Shown here: positions 1-7,923 of the stretch, piece by piece
How positions within the stretch are numbered: the first letter of the stretch is position 1
Layout of the letters: every line of letters begins with the position of its first letter
Assembly: GCA_963931435.1 (NCBI GenBank)
Contig: OZ007012.1
Location: 868,001-932,000 of the forward strand
DNA: 64,000 nucleotides
Source of the DNA: Coprousia sp963931435
GTDB taxonomy: Bacteria; Actinomycetota; Coriobacteriia; Coriobacteriales; Coriobacteriaceae
Direction of reading: 5' to 3'
Translations under genes and position numbers: made by a program
The notes under the pieces: model-generated
Databases searched by the model: none
What the model saw: the letters and a program-made list of their open reading frames with translations, nothing else
Told to the model about the DNA's origin: nothing

Positions 1-50
1 CCCTCGCCGAGGAAGGTCTCGTCCATGTCCGAGGCGATCAGGCAGTACAT
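1..50 (-). CDS. HAD-superfamily phosphatase, Cof type (5' end only)
   Basis: Only the first 16 codons are in the window, starting at the ATG complementary to positions 48-50. They read MYCLIASDMDETFLGE, the first strand of a Cof/HAD-IIB phosphatase, with the DMDET motif that carries the nucleophile and acid/base aspartates. It starts one base after the trpS stop on the same strand, so the two are very probably co-transcribed. The substrate class (sugar phosphate or flavin phosphate) cannot be told from so little sequence. Confidence 0.6.
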   Translation of the reverse strand, partial: MYCLIASDMDETFLGE

Positions 51-51
51 G

Positions 52-1101
52 CTAGTACACCATCCCCATGGCCTCGCGCACCTCGGCGAGCGTGGCCTCG
101 GCGATCTCGTTGGCACGGCGGTTGCCCTCGGCCAGAACGTCCTTCACGTAGCCGAGATCGTTCTCGAAGGCGTGCCGGCGCTCGCGGATAGGCGCGAAGT
201 AGCCGTTCACGACCTCGGTCACGTAGGCCTTGAGCGCTCCGGAGCCGCCCATGCCGATCTCGGCGGCGATCTCGGTCTCGGTGCGCCCCGTGCAGATGGC
301 GGCGGTGGAGAGCAGGCCCGAGACGCCGGGACGCCCTTCGGGATCGAAGGTGATCATGCGCTCGGAGTCGGTCTTGCTCTTCTTGATGCGCTTGGCCGTC
401 TCCTCGGCGGTCATCGAGATGGAGATGGCGTTGCCGTAGGACTTGCTCATCTTGCGGCCGTCGAGCCCGGGCAGCAGCGGGGTCGAGGAGAGCAGGGCGT
501 CCACCTCGGGGAATACCTTGCCGTAGCGGTTGTTGAAGCGTCGCGCGATGAGGCGCGTGAGCTCGATGTGCGGCAGCTGGTCGCGACCCACCGGCACCAC
601 GTTGCCCTTGCAGAACAGGATGTCGCACGCCTGGTGCACCGGGTAGGTGAGCAGAAGCCCTGTGAGCTCGTGGCCCGAGGCCTCCATCTCGGCCTTGACC
701 GTGGGGTTGCGCTGGAGTTCGGCCTCGGAGACGAGCGAGAGGAAGGGCAGCATGAGCTGGTTGCAGGCCGGCACCGCGGAGTGCGCGTAGATCATGGTCT
801 TCGCCGGATCGATTCCGCAGGCCAGGTAGTCCATGACCATGTTGTAGACGTTGTCCTGGATGTGCTCGGTGGTGTCGCGGTCGGTGATGACCTGGTAGTC
901 GGCGATGAGGATCGCGGTGTTGACGCCCAGGTCTTGCAGCTCCACGCGCCCCTTGAGGGTGCCGAAGTAGTGGCCCAGGTGCAGCCGCCCCGTGGGACGG
1001 TCGCCGGTGAGCATGCGGTAGTTCTCGGGGTGCTGAGGCAGGTCGGCAGCGATCTCCTCGCTGCGGCGCAGGGCGGTCTCGTAGCTGCGTTCGTTGGGCA
1101 T
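52..1101 (-). CDS. trpS: tryptophan--tRNA ligase
   Basis: Cytoplasmic class I aminoacyl-tRNA synthetase that charges tRNA-Trp. The 349-residue length is normal for bacterial TrpRS. The HIGH signature is present as HLGH (residues 41-44) in the context TGDRPTGRLHLGHY, and the KMSKS loop is intact (217-221), so both ATP-binding motifs are there. The ATG at 1101 has a purine-rich stretch (gggaggaag on the coding strand) just upstream. The gene runs straight into the HAD phosphatase, with one base between stop and start. It is preceded by a region holding a long imperfect palindrome. Identity is secure; nothing unusual is seen in the protein. Confidence 0.97.
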   Translation of the reverse strand: MPNERSYETALRRSEEIAADLPQHPENYRMLTGDRPTGRLHLGHYFGTLKGRVELQDLGVNTAILIADYQVITDRDTTEHIQDNVYNMVMDYLACGIDPAKTMIYAHSAVPACNQLMLPFLSLVSEAELQRNPTVKAEMEASGHELTGLLLTYPVHQACDILFCKGNVVPVGRDQLPHIELTRLIARRFNNRYGKVFPEVDALLSSTPLLPGLDGRKMSKSYGNAISISMTAEETAKRIKKSKTDSERMITFDPEGRPGVSGLLSTAAICTGRTETEIAAEIGMGGSGALKAYVTEVVNGYFAPIRERRHAFENDLGYVKDVLAEGNRRANEIAEATLAEVREAMGMVY

Positions 1102-1248
1102 GGCTTCCTCCCGGAGTGGCGCGCCGCGCGGGCGCGGGTATGCGGCGGATGGGTGCCGGCGCGTCGCCGGCGCAGCCCATTGTAGCAGCTCGCCCGGGCG
1201 CGTGCCGGGGTGCGGATACGCGCTTCAGCACCGAGCGAGCAGGCGGTG

Positions 1249-1397
1249 GAAAAAAAACTCCGCATTTCAGCACGCAGTGCGCGGATCGCTGAGTAGAACC
1301 CGGTTTGGGGGGCGACAAAACCGCAGGATTGGCTCGGCCAAAACGGGAGTCTACTCGCCCGACCGGTGTTTGCGTGCTGAAATGCGATAGTTTTTTC
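1249..1397. repeat. Long imperfect palindrome, possible MITE or transcript hairpin
   Basis: The outer arms at 1250-1275 and 1371-1396 are inverted copies: a run of A, then a GCATTTCAGCACGCA core on the left and TGCGTGCTGAAATGC then a run of T on the right. Inner arms around 1290-1306 (GAGTAGAACCCGGTTT) and 1340-1358 (AAACGGGAGTCTACTC) also pair with a few mismatches. The whole block of about 150 bp folds onto itself around position 1323. It lies in the gap between trpS and the upstream sugar-phosphate transferase gene. The A/T-tipped arms could act as a terminator in either direction. The size and symmetry also fit a miniature inverted-repeat element; no target duplication was identified. Confidence 0.6.
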
Positions 1398-1480
1398 GCG
1401 TCTCGTGCGGAAAAGAAACCCCTGCGGGAGGATGTCTCTGCGGGAGGAGGCCCGCATGGCGCGCCCTGGCACGCACCGCC

Positions 1481-2719
1481 TCACTTGCGGTCGCGGAGGT
1501 GCTCCTGGATGCGCCGGATCTCCTCCCGGTGCTCCTCGCGCCGCTCGGCGCGCTCGGCCTCCTCGGCCTGCTCGGCTTCGGTGAAGGCGGGATCCTCGGG
1601 TGATACGAGCTCGTCGCGGTGCGTCTTGGGGTTGTAGTGGTGGCGCAGCACCGGCTCGAAAAGGTGCAGGCGCACCGCGAAGGCCGCCGAGCACGCGAAC
1701 AGGACGACGAAGATGGCGATGCGCGCCTCGACGCCCACCTGGTTGATGGTCATAGCGCCGATGGAGAGCAGGATGCACCAGGCGTAGATCATGAGGACGG
1801 CCTGGCGCTGGTCGTAGCCCTCCTGGATGAGGCGGTGCTGGATATGGCCCTTGTCCGCCTGGCCGATGCTCACGTGCGCGCGGAAGCGGCGCACGATGGC
1901 GGCGAACGTGTCGATGATGGGCACGCCTGCCACGATGAGCGGGATCACGAGGGTGGTGAGCGCGGCGGTGCGGCTCACCGAGAGCAGCGACACGGTGCCC
2001 AGCACGAACCCGAGCATGAGGGCGCCCGCGTCGCCCAGGAAGACCGAGGCGGGGTGGAAGTTGTAGCGCAGAAACGCCAGGCAGCCCCCGAACAGCGCGA
2101 TGGAGAGCGACGCGGCGTCGACGCGGCCGGGGAGGAAGGCGAAGGTGAACATCGTGAACGCCGCGATGGCGGAGATGCCCGCGGCGAGCCCGTCGAGCCC
2201 GTCGATGAGGTTGATGATGTTGGCGAAGGCGACGAGGTAGATGACCGTGATGGGATAGGCCAGGTAGCCGAGGTCTATGAACTCGCCGGGGACGAAGGGG
2301 TTCTGGATGCTGCCGATGACGAGGCCCGCCGCCGCCGCGATGACGGCTGCGACGACCTGCCCCAGGAGCTTGATGCGGGGCGGCAGCGAGACGACGTCGT
2401 CGATGGCGCCGGTGAGCGTGATGGCGGCGACCGAGACGCCGAGCAGCGGGTAGTTGATGGACATGCTGGGGTGCGGTACGAGCGCCGAGGGCCATCCCCA
2501 CAGCCACGTTCCCACCACCTGCAGCACGAGGGCCGCCGCGAGCCCACAGAAGATGGCGAGCCCGCCCATGCGCGGGATGGGCCGGGTGTTGATGCGGCGT
2601 TTCGAGGGATAGTCCACGGCGTCGAGCTTGATGGCGAGGCGCTTGAACACGGGTACGAGCACGTAGGTGGTCGCGAAGGCGGCGGCTGCGATGCAGATAT
2701 AGGGAAGGAGCTTGTCCAT
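1481..2719 (-). CDS. MraY/WecA/TagO-family undecaprenyl-phosphate sugar-1-phosphate transferase
   Basis: Integral membrane enzyme that moves a sugar-1-phosphate (usually GlcNAc-1-P in the WecA/TagO branch) from a UDP-sugar to undecaprenyl phosphate, the first step of secondary wall polymer synthesis. The start is set at the ATG at 2719 (MDKLLPYICI, 412 aa), because the frame upstream of it has no family features. Family motifs are intact: DD at 107-108 (TGAIDD), NIINLIDGLDGLAAG at 167-181, FLGDAG at 227-232, and the cytoplasmic loop GHIQHRL at 291-297. Many hydrophobic segments are visible, and the tail after about residue 385 is charged. MraY itself is less likely because no mur genes are nearby. 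It could prime the glycan made by the 35-64 kb cluster, but that is inference. Confidence 0.9.
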   Translation of the reverse strand: MDKLLPYICIAAAAFATTYVLVPVFKRLAIKLDAVDYPSKRRINTRPIPRMGGLAIFCGLAAALVLQVVGTWLWGWPSALVPHPSMSINYPLLGVSVAAITLTGAIDDVVSLPPRIKLLGQVVAAVIAAAAGLVIGSIQNPFVPGEFIDLGYLAYPITVIYLVAFANIINLIDGLDGLAAGISAIAAFTMFTFAFLPGRVDAASLSIALFGGCLAFLRYNFHPASVFLGDAGALMLGFVLGTVSLLSVSRTAALTTLVIPLIVAGVPIIDTFAAIVRRFRAHVSIGQADKGHIQHRLIQEGYDQRQAVLMIYAWCILLSIGAMTINQVGVEARIAIFVVLFACSAAFAVRLHLFEPVLRHHYNPKTHRDELVSPEDPAFTEAEQAEEAERAERREEHREEIRRIQEHLRDRK

Positions 2720-2879
2720 ATCGTCGATACCGCCAAAAGCGTCGAAGGGCCGGGGCGCGGCCGCGCGGAGCGCGGCGCGATCGCAACCATGATACTCGAT
2801 AACGTCCGGGACCGCCTTCTCGGCGGCGCAACACCACGCAGCGTGCAGATACCGCCGGCGCGTGGTCGCGGCATGAAAA

Positions 2880-3040
2880 ACCGCCCCCCGCTTCACGTAA
2901 ATGAACCCACCTCAACAAGGTGGGTGCCCTCATCGCCTCTTCCAGCGTCCTTAACAACGAAGGATACCTGTACTGACGCGACTGTGTGGGCTCCCTAGAA
3001 AAACGCGACGGTTCACCCAGTTGCTCCGCGGGGGGCGGAA
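2880..3040 (-). ncRNA. Structured small RNA with its own terminator (6S-RNA-like candidate)
   Basis: On the minus strand, an 11-nt segment CCGCCCCCCGC (complement of 3028-3038) is exactly complementary to GCGGGGGGCGG about 150 nt downstream (complement of 2881-2891). That closing stem is followed at once by five U residues. Inside the 3' half is a perfect hairpin, CACCCACC-loop-GGTGGG (about 2905-2925). A TATGAT hexamer lies upstream (complement of 3049-3054). A roughly 160-nt RNA closed by a terminal stem, with a 3'-proximal alternative hairpin, is the general layout of 6S RNA. I do not see the conserved SRP RNA apical loop. Assignment to 6S is inference; the presence of a structured RNA is better supported. 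Confidence 0.5.
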
Positions 3041-3167
3041 CAACCTCATCATAGACGAGCCGCATGCGATTTCCAGTCTTGACTTATACGGGCCGCTGTC
3101 GGATGATGGGCGTGATAGCGCGCTGCACGCGCATCTTCCTCCCCAAATCCCAATAGCCGCCTCTTTC

Positions 3168-3765
3168 TCACACGGCGCTGCGCACAGCCGTGTCGTGGAA
3201 GCAGAACATGTCCGGGTGGTGGCGCGAGGTCGTGTACTCGAACATGATGCCGTAGCTGTCGAAGGTCTGGCTCGTCACGACGGCGAGGTAGTCGGCGTCT
3301 CCCATGTCGAGCATCTCCCGGTCGTGCGGCGTCGCGCGCTCGACGGTGATGACGCGCTTGCTCGTGGTGACCTCCAGCCCCAGCTCCCCCTCGAGGTAGT
3401 CGTAGATGGAGCCCTGGGCGATCTCGCGCGTGAGGCCGGGGACCTTCTCGGCGAGGAAGTAGCTGCGATCGAGGATCCGCGCGCGAGCGTCGAGCAGGCG
3501 CACACGCTCCACCGTGACGAGCTCGGCGCCCTCCGGGTGCCCCGTGGCGCGGGCGAGGCCCGCGTCGCAGGTAAGGCGGTCGAAGTCGGTGACGAGGGTG
3601 CGCGCGGTGAGGCGGTTGCGCTCGGCGGTCTCGCGGAACGACTCGATGCCGCCCACCTCGAACGTCGCGCGCTCGCGGGGCTGCCAGATGACGCGCACGC
3701 CCTTGCCGTGCACGGGCTGCACGTAGCCCTTCTCCTTCAGGATGCCCAGGGCCCGGCGGCGGGCT
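3168..3765 (-). pseudogene. treR: GntR/TreR-type repressor remnant, DNA-binding half missing
   Basis: The frame ending at 3168 encodes the last few residues of a winged-helix domain (RRRALGILKEKGYVQ, then HGKGVRV), followed by a full UTRA effector-binding domain (from RATFEVGG to FCFHDTAVRSAV). This is the layout of TreR-like GntR repressors. The first half of the helix-turn-helix and the start codon are absent: at about 3765 the sequence switches directly into a glycosidase fragment on the opposite strand. The UTRA part is uninterrupted, so the loss is recent, or the join is an assembly error. The symbol rests on the neighbouring treC-like fragment. Without the DNA-binding half it cannot be a working repressor. 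Confidence 0.7.
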
Positions 3766-4208
3766 TCACCACGGGCGAGCCGTGGATCGGCGTGCCTGCG
3801 AACCACGTGCTCATCAACGTGGAGGCCGAGCAGGGGCGTGCGGGCTCGATGCTCGAGTTCTACCGTGGGCTCATCCAGATGCGCCACACGCTCGACGTGG
3901 TGGCGCACGGGCGCGTGCGCTTCGTCGAGGCGGGCGCCGCGGCGCCCCGGGTGATCGCCTACGAGCGCTGGCTGGAAGGGGAGGCCGCCGAGGCCGCCCG
4001 CGCGGCGGGGGCGCCCACGCGCCTTCTGGTGGCGTGCTCGTTCGATGCCGTGGCCTGTCGCGTCGAGCCCGCCGGGGAGAACGGCGCGCCGATCGACCTT
4101 GCTGGCGCCGAGGTGCTGCTGGACACCTACGGCGACGGCTCCGTCGCCATCGGGGACGGCGTCATCGCGCTGCGGCCGCACCAGGCCGTGGTCATCGCCT
4201 GGGCGTGA
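3762..4208 (+). pseudogene. treC: GH13 alpha-glucosidase / trehalose-6-phosphate hydrolase, C-terminal remnant
   Basis: From GFTTGEPWIGVPANH onward the frame matches the last quarter of oligo-1,6-glucosidase/TreC proteins: the end of the catalytic barrel, the helix FYRGLIQMRHTLDVV, and then the beta-sandwich ending in RPHQAVVIAWA. The remaining ~149 codons are open, but the first roughly 400 residues, including the catalytic Asp and Glu, are missing. The fragment abuts the treR-like remnant on the other strand. The ancestral order was therefore probably divergent treR and treC, with one deletion removing both 5' ends and the shared promoter. Trehalose versus isomaltose specificity cannot be decided from this part. 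Confidence 0.7.
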
Positions 4209-4281
4209 GGCGCGAGCGGGATCCGAGCCCGCGCCGTCGCCGAAGCTCGCCGGCGCGCGGACGGTTTCTCGAAATTTCCCG

Positions 4282-4309
4282 TTGACATCGCGGTGGGTCT
4301 TGCTAATAT
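4282..4309 (+). promoter_or_regulatory. Promoter of tRNA-Ala
   Basis: A perfect -35 hexamer TTGACA (4282-4287) and a -10 TAATAT (4304-4309) are separated by 16 bases. The -10 ends 12 bases before the first base of the tRNA. This is the strongest sigma-70-type match I saw in the window and sits in an AT-rich patch within GC-rich DNA. Confidence 0.85.
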
Positions 4310-4321
4310 ATATCTTCGCTT

Positions 4322-4397
4322 GGGGACGTAGCTCAGCTGGGAGAGCGCTGCCGTCGCATGGCAGAGGCCGAGGGTTCGATTCCCTTCGTCTCCACCA
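4322..4397 (+). tRNA. tRNA-Ala (anticodon CGC)
   Basis: The 76 bases fold as a standard cloverleaf. The acceptor stem GGGGACG pairs with CGTCTCC (one G-T pair), the D arm is GCTCAGCTGGGAGAGC, the anticodon stem is CTGCC/GGCAG around the loop GTCGCAT, and the T arm contains GGTTCGATTCC. The 3' CCA is encoded. The CGC anticodon reads GCG, a frequent alanine codon in this GC-rich genome. It has its own promoter and a strong terminator directly behind it. Confidence 0.96.
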
Positions 4398-4410
4398 CAA
4401 GCATTCAAGT

Positions 4411-4441
4411 AGAACCCGCAGGTTTACCTGCGGGTTCTTTC
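4411..4441 (+). terminator. Rho-independent terminator of the tRNA gene
   Basis: AGAACCCGCAGG and CCTGCGGGTTCT form a perfect 12-bp stem around a 4-base loop, followed by T residues. It lies 14 bases after the tRNA CCA end. Confidence 0.9.
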
Positions 4442-4698
4442 GTATTGCGACGCGCTGCGGGGCGAGGGGGAGACCAAGCGGATCAGATGGGCGTGCGGGG
4501 CAAGGGACGCGGCCGAGCCTGCCTGTGGCGGGGCTCGAGGCCGCTGATGATATTCAGAAGCGTGGTCGGCGCGGTCTGGCCTGCCCGTGGCGGGGCCTTC
4601 GAGCGCATCGGGCACCTGATGAGGCGCGGCCTGCGAGCCTGCGGCCGCCCCGATGCGGCCCGTCGCGAAGATGGCGCCGCGTGTGGAGGTGGATGCGC

Positions 4699-5661
4699 GT
4701 GACAAGACTTCTCGACCCCGCCTCCCTTGCCTCCTGCGAGCTCTGCCCGCGCCGCTGCGGAGCCGACCGCGCGGCGGGGGAGCGCGGCGTCTGCGGCGCC
4801 GACGGCAGCCTCAAGCTCGCCCGCGCGGCGCTCCACTTCTGGGAGGAGCCGCCCATCTCGGGCGAGGCGGGCTCGGGCACGATCTTCTTCAGCGGGTGCC
4901 CGCTCAAGTGCGTCTACTGCCAGAACCATGAGATATCGACGGGCAACTTCGGCATCGAGGTGCCGCCCGCCCGCCTCGTGGAGATCATGCTCGAGCTCCA
5001 GGACCAGGGCGCTCTCAACATCAACCTCGTCACGGCGACCCATTACGCCCACCTGCTGCCGGAGGCGCTCGCCGCGGCGTGCCGCCGGGGGCTTCGGATC
5101 CCGGTCGTCTACAACACGAGCGGCTACGAGCGCGTCGAGGCGGTGCGCGAGCTCGCGGGCCCCGCGCGCGGCTCCCGTCCGCTCGTCGACATCTGGCTCA
5201 CCGACTTCAAGTACGCCGATGCGGAGCTGGGGCGCCGCCTCTCCCATGTGCCCGACTACCCAGCGGTCGCCGCCGCGGCGCTCGCGGCGATGGCCGAGGG
5301 CGTGCGCGCCGCCGGCGGCATCGCCTGCGACGACGCCGGCATCATGCGGCGCGGCATCATCGTGCGGCACCTCGTGCTGCCGGGCCACGCGGACGATTCC
5401 CGTCGCGTGCTCGACCTCATCTGGGAGGTCGCGGGCGACGTCCCCATCTCGGTCATGAACCAGTACACACCCAACGCGGCGATGCGCGCCGCCGGCGGCG
5501 AGCTGGCCCGCGCGGTGACGGACGAGGAGTACGAGAGCGTGCTCGACCACGCCGACGACCTGGGCTTCACGCAGATGTTCTGGCAGGAGGGGGGCGCGGT
5601 GGACGAGAGCTTCACCCCGCCGTTCGACACCACGGGCGTCCTGCACCGCGCCGACGCCTGA
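4699..5661 (+). CDS. PflA-like radical SAM protein (COG1313/PflX type)
   Basis: Radical SAM enzyme related to pyruvate formate-lyase activases. The [4Fe-4S] motif CPLKCVYC gives Cys67, Cys71 and Cys74 (CxxxCxxC). The N-terminus has a second cysteine set (CELCPRRCG and GVCG, Cys13/16/20/32) typical of the COG1313 subfamily. I chose the GTG at 4699 because GGAGGT at 4685-4690 is then 8 bases away; an in-frame ATG at 4693 is too close to that site. The 320-residue length fits the family. The substrate of COG1313 proteins is not established. It stands alone, with no formate-lyase-like gene adjacent. Confidence 0.85.
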   Translation: MTRLLDPASLASCELCPRRCGADRAAGERGVCGADGSLKLARAALHFWEEPPISGEAGSGTIFFSGCPLKCVYCQNHEISTGNFGIEVPPARLVEIMLELQDQGALNINLVTATHYAHLLPEALAAACRRGLRIPVVYNTSGYERVEAVRELAGPARGSRPLVDIWLTDFKYADAELGRRLSHVPDYPAVAAAALAAMAEGVRAAGGIACDDAGIMRRGIIVRHLVLPGHADDSRRVLDLIWEVAGDVPISVMNQYTPNAAMRAAGGELARAVTDEEYESVLDHADDLGFTQMFWQEGGAVDESFTPPFDTTGVLHRADA

Positions 5662-5829
5662 CGCGTGCCGCGCCGCCGTCCTGCACCCTGCACGCCGCGC
5701 GCGAGACGGTCGGGGCTGCCTGCCATCGACGCCGACGGACGGCGTTCGGGGTGCCGGCGAAACGGGTATACTTCTTCGAATACCGATGCACCCCGGAGGG
5801 CACGCCCTCCGCGAGAGAAAGGAAGCGGC

Positions 5830-6237
5830 ATGGCAGATGAGGATGCGCGCCCGCTGAGCGACGAGGAGCGCGCCGAGCTGGAGGCCCTGCGCGCCGAGAA
5901 GGCCCGCCGCGAGCGCGCCGAGCTGGAGGCCCTGCGCGCCGAGGAGGCCCACGCCGAGCATCCGGCCCCCGTCGCGCCTCCGCCCGCGCAGCGGCCCGCC
6001 GCCTCCGCCCCGGCGCCGTCCGCCCCGAAGACGGCCCCGCGCCCGGCGGAGCCCGTCGTCGCGGAGGATCCCGCCGAGCGCACCTTCGGCCAGCGCATGG
6101 TGCTCTCCGGCGAGGAAGACGCCGACGGCCTGCCCGCCATGCCGCCCGCGCAGAAGATCATCATCGGCGTCTGCCTCCTGGCGGCCGTGTGCTTCATCGT
6201 CTACATGGCGCTTTCCGGCGCCGGCGTGCTGGACTAG
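5830..6237 (+). CDS. Small single-pass membrane protein with charged repeats and Pro/Ala linker
   Basis: This 135-residue protein has three parts. Residues 10-40 are two copies of a charged helical unit (ERAELEALRAE then RERAELEALRAEE). A proline/alanine-rich, probably disordered stretch runs to about residue 78. One membrane helix near the C-terminus (IIIGVCLLAAVCFIVYMAL) leaves about 8 residues after it. No signal peptide is seen, so it is probably tail-anchored with the N-terminus in the cytoplasm. The ATG is preceded by AGAAAGGA, and a TATACT hexamer at 5767-5772 may be its -10. I do not recognise the family. It sits just upstream of pncB on the same strand, about 117 bases apart. Confidence 0.7.
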   Translation: MADEDARPLSDEERAELEALRAEKARRERAELEALRAEEAHAEHPAPVAPPPAQRPAASAPAPSAPKTAPRPAEPVVAEDPAERTFGQRMVLSGEEDADGLPAMPPAQKIIIGVCLLAAVCFIVYMALSGAGVLD

Positions 6238-6354
6238 CGCGCACCTGCCCGCGCGGTCCCTCCGCAGCCGCGCGCGGCGAACGATTCCGCGGATCCGCCC
6301 CGCTCGGGCGGAAAGCCCCGCCACTGTGCGGGCAGCAAGGGAAGGGGAGTTCCC

Positions 6355-7875
6355 ATGGCTTTGACCGATGCATACCGCCCTACCGACGTCGCGCTCCTGA
6401 CCGACCTCTACGAGCTCACCATGGCCCAGGGTCTGTGGGAGAGCGGCAAGCTGGACGAGGAGGACTGCTTCTACGCGTTCTACCGCGACCATCCCTTCGG
6501 CAGCGCCTACGCCGTCATGTGCGGCACCGCCGACCTGCCCGATCTGGTGGAGAACCTGCGCTTCACCTCCGAGGACATCGACTACCTCGCCTCGCTTCAG
6601 GCGCCCGCCGGCGGGGCGCTCTTCAAGCCCGGTTTCCTGGAGTACCTGCGCGCCTTCCGCATGCACGTGGACATCGACGCCGTCGCCGAGGGCGAGCTGG
6701 TGTTCCCGCGCGAGCCCATGGTGCGCGTGATGGGGCCGGCGCTTGAGTGCCAGCTCCTCGAGACGGCGCTGCTCAACACCATCAACTTCCAGACGCTCGT
6801 GGCCACCAAGACCGCCCGCGTGATCCAGGCGGCCCAGGGGCGCCCGGTGGCGGAGTTCGGCCTGCGCCGCGCCCAGGGCCCCGACGGCGGCATGGCTGTC
6901 GCGCGCGCGAGCTACGTGGCGGGCTGCGCCAGCACCTCCAACGTGCTCGCGGGCCGCAAGTACGGCATCCCCGTCTCCGGCACGCACGCGCACAGCTGGG
7001 TCATGAGCTTCGAGACCGAGCTCGAGGCGTTCCGCGCCTTCGCCACCACGAGCCCCAACAACTGCACGCTGCTCATCGACACCTACGACGTGCGCGAGGG
7101 CGTGGAGAACGCCATCACGGTCGCGCACGAGATGGAGGAGCGCGGCGAGCGCCTCGCGGGCATCCGCATCGATTCGGGCGACCTCGCGCGGCTCTCGAAG
7201 TACGTGCGCGGGCGCTTCGACGAGGAGGGACTCGGCTACGTCAAGGTCGTGGTCTCCAACGACCTCGACGAGTACACCATCCAGAGCCTGCTCGACCAGG
7301 GCGCGCCCATCGACTCGTTCGGCGTGGGCACCAAGCTCGCCACCTGCTACGACCAGCCGGCGCTCGGCGGGGTGTACAAGCTGGCGGCCCGCCGCGATCC
7401 GGGCGACGCGGCTTGGACGCCCGTGATGAAGCTCTCCGAGCAGCCCTACAAGCGCACCATCCCCGGCGTGCACCAGGTGCGCCGCTATCTGGACGATGCG
7501 GGCAGCCCCGTGTGCGACATGATCTACGATGAGGCGTACCTCGAGGGCGAGGGTGCCGAGCGCGGCTGCACGCTCGTGGCGGTGAACGACGCGGCGCTCG
7601 TGACGAGCGTCGCCGGGATGCCCTTCCGCGAGCTGCTGGCGCCCGTGGTGCGCGCCGGTGCCGCGGTGGCGCCGCGCGAGCCGCTCGAGGCCGCGCGCGA
7701 CCGCTGCGCCGCCGCGCTCGCGGCGCTCGACCCGGAGTACAAGCGCTTCCTGTACCCGCAGACCTTCGTGGTCGGGATGGAGTCGGGCCTCGCCCGCGTG
7801 CGCGACGAGCTGGTGCGCGAGCGCATGGCGGCCAGCGGATCGGCCATGCCCTGGCAGGCGCCCAAGCGCCGCTAG
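6355..7875 (+). CDS. pncB: nicotinate phosphoribosyltransferase
   Basis: Converts nicotinate and PRPP to nicotinate mononucleotide in NAD salvage (Preiss-Handler pathway). The 506-residue length suits the longer Gram-positive form. Family hallmarks are present: the N-terminal LLTDLYELTMAQG, the substrate-loop motif EFGLRRAQGPDGG, GTHAHSWVMSF, the LIDTYD strand and RIDSGDLA with the PRPP-side aspartate. The ATG is preceded by AAGGGAAGGGGAG. proB follows 48 bases later on the same strand, so read-through is possible though the functions are unrelated. Confidence 0.96.
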   Translation: MALTDAYRPTDVALLTDLYELTMAQGLWESGKLDEEDCFYAFYRDHPFGSAYAVMCGTADLPDLVENLRFTSEDIDYLASLQAPAGGALFKPGFLEYLRAFRMHVDIDAVAEGELVFPREPMVRVMGPALECQLLETALLNTINFQTLVATKTARVIQAAQGRPVAEFGLRRAQGPDGGMAVARASYVAGCASTSNVLAGRKYGIPVSGTHAHSWVMSFETELEAFRAFATTSPNNCTLLIDTYDVREGVENAITVAHEMEERGERLAGIRIDSGDLARLSKYVRGRFDEEGLGYVKVVVSNDLDEYTIQSLLDQGAPIDSFGVGTKLATCYDQPALGGVYKLAARRDPGDAAWTPVMKLSEQPYKRTIPGVHQVRRYLDDAGSPVCDMIYDEAYLEGEGAERGCTLVAVNDAALVTSVAGMPFRELLAPVVRAGAAVAPREPLEAARDRCAAALAALDPEYKRFLYPQTFVVGMESGLARVRDELVRERMAASGSAMPWQAPKRR

Positions 7876-7923
7876 GGCGCCTGCCGTTCGGAAACCCAAA
7901 GGGGAGCTTGAAAGGGGCCCATC

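Noticed and set aside
3762..3765. The treR/treC join as a genuine functional fusion
   Set aside because: The two remnants are on opposite strands, so no fused protein is encoded.
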